Shown here piece after piece: positions 61,901-64,000 of a DNA stretch of 64,000 nt. Each line of letters begins with the position of its first letter. Position 1 is the first letter of the stretch. This DNA comes from Strongylocentrotus purpuratus. Lineage: Eukaryota > Echinodermata > Echinoidea > Camarodonta > Strongylocentrotidae. The translations under genes were made by a program, and so were the position numbers. A model generated the notes under the pieces. The model saw only the letters and a program-made list of their open reading frames with translations. It ran no database searches and had not been told where the DNA came from. The stretch spans positions 49,412,685-49,476,684 of the forward strand of contig NW_022145606.1 in the NCBI RefSeq assembly GCF_000002235.5, given 5' to 3'.

Positions 61901-63764
61901 CAAGATGTGAATATAAAGGAGCTGGTACGGAAAAAGCTGGACAGGAGGGTCCGACAAAACTACCAGGCCAGTGACCCTTATTTGTGGTTAATTCTTCAGA
62001 AAACATGGCAAGACTTTTACAGTGAATACTTCCACAGCTGGCCAGCCGGATTCCCAGGTTGTGCCGTACTGTGGTCGCTGCCAGGGTAAGGTCATTGGTG
62101 ACAAATATTTATGATTCTACACATGATTTAATAAAACTGTGAAATAAAGAAGAAAATGATGTGTTCCCAAAGTGTTCATGTGCGTTTTTAATCAAAATAC
62201 TAAAGTTTTGCGTAAGTAAATAGTTATTGTTTATCTGACAATAAATTTTGAAAATTTGTTGTACAACCGAGAGTCAGATTTTGTAGAATGCCGCAAAGAC
62301 AAGAATGCAGTAAATTCTTTATTTCACTGGGTATATGATATATATATATATATATGTGTGTATACATTTCCCTTTTTTTGGGGGGGGGGGGGGGTAGGTT
62401 CCTTTTTTGAATATATGCCTGCTCCCTGTAACGCTTTAAAATTGTTCAAATGGTGCCAACTTGAATGATGATGTCTACACTTGTCTACACAGTTTGATAC
62501 GAAATTGTTGGAGTAAATGAATATGAAGTAAATTTAAAATGTGGGGGATTGTGTTATATGTGTTGGGGTATGTGTGCGTGTGTGTGTGTGTGTGTGTGCA
62601 TGTAATATTTTCACACACATACACACACACATATATGTTTGCATTACCCACATCCTCAGAGCAATCAATCAAACGGTACGACATATATTATCGTTTAAAA
62701 AAAAAATAACTTCGTTTTTCGTCTTTTTACTTTTCTTTCGTCCCATTCTTCATTTCTCATCTATTTCTTTTTCTACTTTTCTTCTATCTTTGGATATTTA
62801 TTACACATTGTAAAACAAAATTAAACAATATTTCTAACCATTTTCTTGTCATCCATGACTGTTATGATGTTACTGACGATGCTGTTCAGAAACTGTGGCT
62901 TAAGTACAATAAGCTCACATCCCTGGTGATATATGAGATGTCCTATGTCATGGTAGAACTTTAGAACTTCTTCGACGTCGTTGATTCCCAAAGTTGTCAT
63001 TATTGAGCGTGCCTGTGTAAAAATATAATCAAAACAACTATGTGACCAATTGTGTTTTAAATGATTTACCATATAGCGTTACAATTCCCAAAGCTCACTC
63101 AGTATTCATGTAACGTGCACCATTACGCATCACATACCATGTCATGATTCGGTTCTTTATTGAAGCTTAGATCTAAACATGTTCAACAAGAGACCTAATT
63201 CAACCGATCCACGTTTCTTTTATGAGTAATGAAAAACACAAAAACATCAACTTTAGAAGGGGAATGAATAACTGTGTTGTTCACTGTATTTTTGTTTCCC
63301 ACTCCCTTTGGTTTGACCCAATTAAGACCAAAAATTGATTGCCCTCTTACACCCGTTCGTGCTACATAAAAGTAGTGTTTATAATTTTGCACTCCCGAAA
63401 TGTCTAACCATTTTTTAAAAATTATGTTCATGTAATATACAATATGGCACTTGCCTTCAATAGCAATGATATTAAAAACAATATATACATTTTTAGTTCA
63501 ATATTTGGTGCTAGCCTGCACTTACACAACGATGTTCTCTTTTACCTGGTGATTTAGCTGTACAAGAGTCTAACGCAAGCAAAGGGGCAGATATTTTTCC
63601 ATGACTGCACCAATAACCGCTCTGCTTACCTTTGTCACTGTTAGTGTGTTTTCGTCACTGTCCTCTATTTCAGTTAAAAATGTTCTCCACTTGATTCGCT
63701 TCGGAACTTTCATATACGCTGAGTCCTTTACGAGTCCATCAATACGATCTTGAATCTTTTTCAC
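46870..63764 (-). CDS. ROCO-family (Roc-COR GTPase) protein, COR domain and C-terminus, partial, 8 exons
   Basis: Eight exons on the minus strand (63764-63630, 63012-62839, 59739-59566, 57626-57515, 56987-56821, 51676-51602, 49811-49595, 46961-46870) have GT-AG borders. They join in consistent phases (0,0,0,1,0,0,1) into 381 codons and a stop. The product carries the COR dimerisation domain that follows the Roc GTPase in ROCO proteins: KFYHDIGHLIYH, LKPQFLNSIVSNIITV, GILSIELIKAIWKEH, KRRFFVPC, FHHFLPDGFLHRFYVRMAKW. A Cys-containing C-terminal region follows (LCQRC, NTGCPVY). This order fits MFHAS1-like ROCO proteins, which act as cytosolic GTP-regulated scaffolds in innate-immune signalling. 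The Roc domain and any LRRs would lie beyond 64000. The family call is strong; the MFHAS1-like subtype is inferred. Confidence 0.85.
47837..47915 (+). ncRNA. tRNA-like or SINE fragment
   Basis: GTTGGC ... GGTTCGAGACC ... GCCAAC: a B-box-like word between two complementary 6-mers. The A box and anticodon arm are not convincing. Confidence 0.25.
48380..49245. mobile_element. Foldback MITE in the last ROCO intron
   Basis: Ends CGCACAGTGGGCCAGGGA and, complemented, CGCACAGTTGGCCAGGGA, with CCAAA.TGCGCCAAAA continuing in both arms. Inner pairs include AACATTTTCTCTGATGT and TTTGGTCCGCGG with their complements, centred near 48640. Non-coding. Confidence 0.78.
49250..49370 (-). mobile_element. tRNA-Thr-derived SINE
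   Basis: On the minus strand: A box TGGCTCAGTGG (49367-49357), TTTCGTAATCGGGAG in the anticodon region, and B box GGTTCGAAACC (49324-49314). The TCGTAA loop resembles tRNA-Thr(CGT). The tRNA 3' half does not pair to an acceptor stem and runs into non-tRNA sequence, so it is a SINE rather than a working tRNA. Confidence 0.7.
49371..49465. repeat. AT-rich microsatellite (AAT/GAT)
   Basis: AATAATAATGATAATAACAA-type words upstream of the SINE head. Confidence 0.8.
49595..49811 (-). CDS. ROCO exon (Cys-containing C-terminal region)
   Basis: Acceptor TTAATTGATTTAG, donor AATAAAG|GTTCGT, 72 codons plus one base. IDHFDETLEDLKNRWARRID then GILCQRCTDYGAKELIPIRD and NTGCPVYVGDILKAFNK. Two Cys groups (CxxC and GC) could bind metal, but this is not shown by sequence alone. 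Confidence 0.82.
49812..51601. other. ROCO intron with no further exon seen
   Basis: It contains G/C runs at 49968-49977, 50831-50840 and 51554-51566 and the (ATTCA)n word at 50069-50087. No open frame with splice borders was found. Confidence 0.5.
51602..51676 (-). CDS. ROCO exon (after COR), 25 codons
   Basis: Strong borders: acceptor TGTTTTTATAG and donor AAGAAC|GTAAGT. In phase it reads VKIYAVAPAGAPSKRSKARV then SLNKN, like the basic stretch following COR in MFHAS1-type proteins. It is separated from the previous exon by a 5.1 kb intron that holds the LINE. Confidence 0.8.
52208..53020 (+). CDS. LINE ORF1 protein, coiled coil + RRM + CTD
   Basis: 270 residues. The N-terminus is basic then acidic/Ala-rich (residues 1-60). 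Residues about 70-135 form a heptad-rich coiled coil (QKVEKALEFEGLRINDLEQK, LEQRVSNQDREANKAE). RRNNLRIVGIEE (141-152) opens an RRM like that of L1 ORF1p, and a basic C-terminal domain ends VPYFSA. Such ORF1 proteins trimerise, bind LINE RNA and act as chaperones in the ribonucleoprotein. The ATG follows TTTTCCATC and is the first in the frame. ORF2 starts 445 bases downstream in another frame, so it may need internal initiation or reinitiation. Confidence 0.88.
   Translation: MTRRSQKEGAKKANKNEGANFSILDDELDGAAAAPDGPAETSNPVEEDDLGSVTPSALAEYIKGASCNFEQMMNKAMTNMLESLQKVEKALEFEGLRINDLEQKNKELKSRLGKMEKAYNDLEQRVSNQDREANKAERFSRRNNLRIVGIEESTGDQTEDCVVKVEDILSTKFNMNIKVERAHRDGKKGDKPRHILVKTLSIREKVDIMKKSREALNKEKYYIVDDLTLADLTEKKKYKKQVQDLFMKGTKLRFYAGVWRGDGGVPYFSA
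53466..56399 (+). CDS. LINE ORF2 protein, APE endonuclease + reverse transcriptase
   Basis: 977 residues without interruption. Endonuclease (about 38-250): LLHTNARSL, VTETWLND (catalytic Glu near 70), YRPPH, LMGDFNID (near 178) and SDHLPIF (near 240). Reverse transcriptase: KVVPIYKKDD, NYRPVSIL, FMDLSKAFDTFDH (near 613), GVPQGSILGPLLF (near 672) and FADDTNVF (near 702, catalytic DD). The C-terminus ends PDIWNSLSVDIRNLKS, typical of CR1/L2-type elements. It nicks target DNA and primes reverse transcription there. All visible catalytic residues are present. Clade assignment (CR1/L2 group) is from motif style only. Confidence 0.93.
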   Translation: MFNIDELNESLDDKVHCKYYLPHEFNSRFESENNSFRLLHTNARSLVKRYEYLNILLSALTKPFSVIGVTETWLNDTSPSTLCNIDNYSIVRSDRKTGRGGGAAMFISNLLTYKIISDLSLKSDGTDSICIEINMAQRKNILICTIYRPPHTNVELFLDEFDRMLHKVNLENKDVYLMGDFNIDLLQEDNTFHNMLRSNSFNAMIDKPTRLVNNSSTLIDNMFTNVTNNYIGSGLLYSEISDHLPIFLICNHVRNYPEDEKNQAMIRKITAEKIAMFNDELLKVTWNDVVACTDTNKAYALFWNLFSSLLNKHIPMTKKRSARNRIKQPWITKGIFCSIKKRNRLYKYSLRHPGEESLNNYKSYRNKLTTIIRQSRQMYFAKQFENANGNASSTWNVINQALKKQKSKSKCHITKDNNTMVDSKEIANCFNAYFVGVGPIQANTIASNGVDFSQFLQTPCNKSLFLKPTNLIEILNIARSLKISYANGHDGISTYLLKQVIGNIITPLVHIFNLSLTTGTFPEAFKIAKVVPIYKKDDSSQVSNYRPVSILSNLSKVLERLIYNRLYCFLTENDLLNQDQYGFRKYHSTDLALAQLYDKVSNALASRKHVIGVFMDLSKAFDTFDHKVLSSKLHYYGVSGVALDWFNDYLSGRKQYVSYESVDSSLLPMKCGVPQGSILGPLLFLLYVNDISNSTTSLQYIIFADDTNVFCSDSDFRSLQRILNTELPKLSLWFRSNKLSLNLKKTNYIHFQSRKNATDKPIPEIVLDGEYLEKKQNTKFLGTIINENLKWSDHVHYVSKRVSRTVGLLYKLKHYVPLNILYMLYNSLILPYMSYCNILWADSKVYTDKMLLLQKKAIRVCTNAGYRDHTDPLFARLKTLKVTDINFLQKALFMFRLHNDSLPSHFPPMFCLNRNIHTYPTRQSNKYHLCNPKTTMAMKSIRHSGPDIWNSLSVDIRNLKSVYTFKKSVKSILLSKY
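56821..56987 (-). CDS. ROCO exon (COR C-terminal part)
   Basis: Acceptor TTATTTGATAG, donor ATTAAG|GTAGGA. Two bases complete Asp, then DGFLHRFYVRMAKW, IFHCRQMVFFIDSHHRVEM and HTKERHQIK, the 'fLP.Glf.Rl.vr....w' COR motif. A full-length LINE in the opposite orientation ends only about 30-40 bases beyond the donor. Confidence 0.9.
57515..57626 (-). CDS. ROCO exon (COR middle)
   Basis: Acceptor CCTATTTCAG, donor TACCAG|GTGGGT, 37 codons plus one base. KRRFFVPCRSSPKL matches the 'yf.P.lL' step of COR. The exon ends in FHHFLP, and the split Asp codon is completed by the next exon. Confidence 0.88.
57888..58817. mobile_element. Second piggyBac-like MITE, TTAA-flanked, in a ROCO intron
   Basis: TTAA at 57884-57887 and 58818-58821. 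Ends CCCTTACTGTAC and, complemented, CCCTTTAACTGTACTGGG. From the right end inward (complement) it reads GGGCTATTTTGAGCACC, TAGGGGGAGGGG and ATCTCGGCCG, paralleling GGGCTATTTGAAGTC, G-run and ATCTCGGCCG in the element at 12364-13130. The interior is AT-rich and non-coding. Confidence 0.8.
59566..59739 (-). CDS. ROCO exon (COR winged-helix part)
   Basis: Acceptor TTGTAACCTAG, donor GATGGG|GTAAGA, 58 codons, phase 0; an in-frame TAG directly upstream supports the intron border. DKGILSIELIKAIWKEH and MMILFDLICEIP match the 'G.L....L..IW......LL.LM..F.L...' COR pattern. Confidence 0.9.
59930..60218. mobile_element. Short TTAAAGGGA-type MITE
   Basis: Ends TTAAAGGGATTGTATCATGG and, complemented, TTAAAGGGAGTGTGTCATGA. 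The interior is GC-rich with paired GTCAGCGCGCGCTA words. It lies in the intron upstream of exon 59739-59566. Confidence 0.75.
60708..61155. mobile_element. GGCCCGGTCACACATAG-type MITE with TTA flanks
   Basis: Ends TGGCCCGGTCACACATAG and, complemented, AGGCCCGGTCACACATAG, with TTA at 60705-60707 and 61156-61158. The GC-rich interior repeats AGCGCGCT. The TTA duplication suggests PIF/Harbinger. Confidence 0.82.
61640..61790 (-). mobile_element. Tc1-like transposase remnant, minus strand
   Basis: The complement reads FQQDNDPNQSKAV..TNYLEK, then W-poor text with DLNPIK. This matches the second catalytic-Asp region (QQDNDPKHT) and the PDLNPIE motif of Tc1 transposases. In-frame stops and frame breaks show decay. 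Confidence 0.75.
61791..62170 (+). mobile_element. Tc1-like transposase remnant, plus strand
   Basis: FQQINPKYSSKLCKS resembles QQDNDPKHTSK. Then NIKELVRKKLDRRVRQ and LQKTWQDFYSEYFHSW resemble the C-terminal helix region of Tc1 transposase. Frames shift between the parts. It lies head-to-head with the minus-strand remnant. Confidence 0.7.
62330..62660. repeat. Microsatellites: (TA)n, G run, (GT)n with (CA)n
   Basis: (TA)n at 62338-62356, G run at 62380-62394, (GT)n at 62576-62599 and (CA)n at 62611-62631; the last two can pair. They lie in the ROCO intron between 62838 and 59740. Confidence 0.85.
62839..63012 (-). CDS. ROCO exon (COR N-terminal part)
   Basis: Acceptor TTTTTACACAG, donor AAAATG|GTTAGA, 58 codons, phase 0. 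It holds the COR hallmark: EEVLKFYHDIGHLIY then a short loop and LKPQFLNSIVSNIITV, the equivalent of 'FLHDLG.ILYF..VILDPQWL'. Confidence 0.9.
63630..63764 (-). CDS. ROCO exon (Roc-COR linker), first in window
   Basis: Acceptor TTACTTTGCAG, donor AAAG|GTAAGC, 45 codons, phase 0 at both ends. VKKIQDRIDGLV and KVPKRIKWRTFLTEIE match the helix-rich link between Roc and COR, where a W and a FL/E pair are common. Confidence 0.85.
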
Positions 63765-64000
63765 CTGCAAAGTAAGATTTTATAACTGAGAGATATTCTA
63801 ATACATCCCAAACCTGTACATACGTTTCCACGGCTTCTCTTTTCATATATTTATGTATTTTAGTGTTTTACTGCCTGTGGTTAAAAACTTGTTTACTCAA
63901 TTCATTTTCAATTTCAGTTTAAACATGTTTTTTATTATAGCACAAACGTGGTTCATAAATGTTCAATTGAACATGAAAGACAGCCATGGCTGGAATATTC

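Overview
The window looks like metazoan nuclear DNA, probably from a marine invertebrate deuterostome such as an echinoderm. The evidence is spliced exons with GT-AG borders, CR1/L2-type and Tx1/L1-type LINEs, many small inverted-repeat DNA elements, long C/G homopolymers, and echinoderm-style repeat ends such as CGGATCTACAAGGGGG and AAAGGGGAAGTCCACCC. The species cannot be named from the sequence alone. Nearly all of the left 45 kb is repeats. The only host gene I can support is on the minus strand at the right end.

Layout. 1-800 is a minisatellite-like array of about nine units, each with a CGCGC/GCGCG mini-palindrome. 1018-16838 is a tandem segmental duplication with a period of about 7.6 kb (two bodies and a truncated third). 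The copies can be aligned by eye, so element insertions before and after the duplication can be told apart. 17581-23117 is a 5.5 kb element with 46-bp terminal inverted repeats and a TTA duplication but no visible transposase. 25079-35345 is a nested stack: a CR1-like LINE on the minus strand is split by a 7.8 kb element with about 480-bp inverted arms and TTA duplications. That element holds a second LINE (itself split by a MITE), tRNA-derived SINE copies, another foldback, a TIR element with internal repeats and a decayed MADF/Myb-like fragment. 39060-40440 is a satellite with a period of about 81 bp. 40-47 kb carries several MITEs.

From 46870 to beyond the right edge, eight minus-strand exons join in a consistent reading phase into 381 codons plus stop. 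They encode the COR domain and C-terminus of a ROCO-family (Roc-COR GTPase, MFHAS1-like) protein; the Roc GTPase and any leucine-rich repeats would lie beyond position 64000. Its introns hold a full-length two-ORF LINE in the opposite orientation (ORF1 270 aa, ORF2 977 aa, both uninterrupted), a second member of a TTAA-flanked piggyBac-like MITE family, other MITEs, Tc1 remnants on both strands and a tRNA-Thr-derived SINE.

The most interesting structures are the phase-consistent ROCO gene with an apparently intact LINE in one intron, the dated insertions in the 7.6 kb duplication, the two related TTAA-flanked MITEs, and the two large TTA-flanked inverted-repeat elements.
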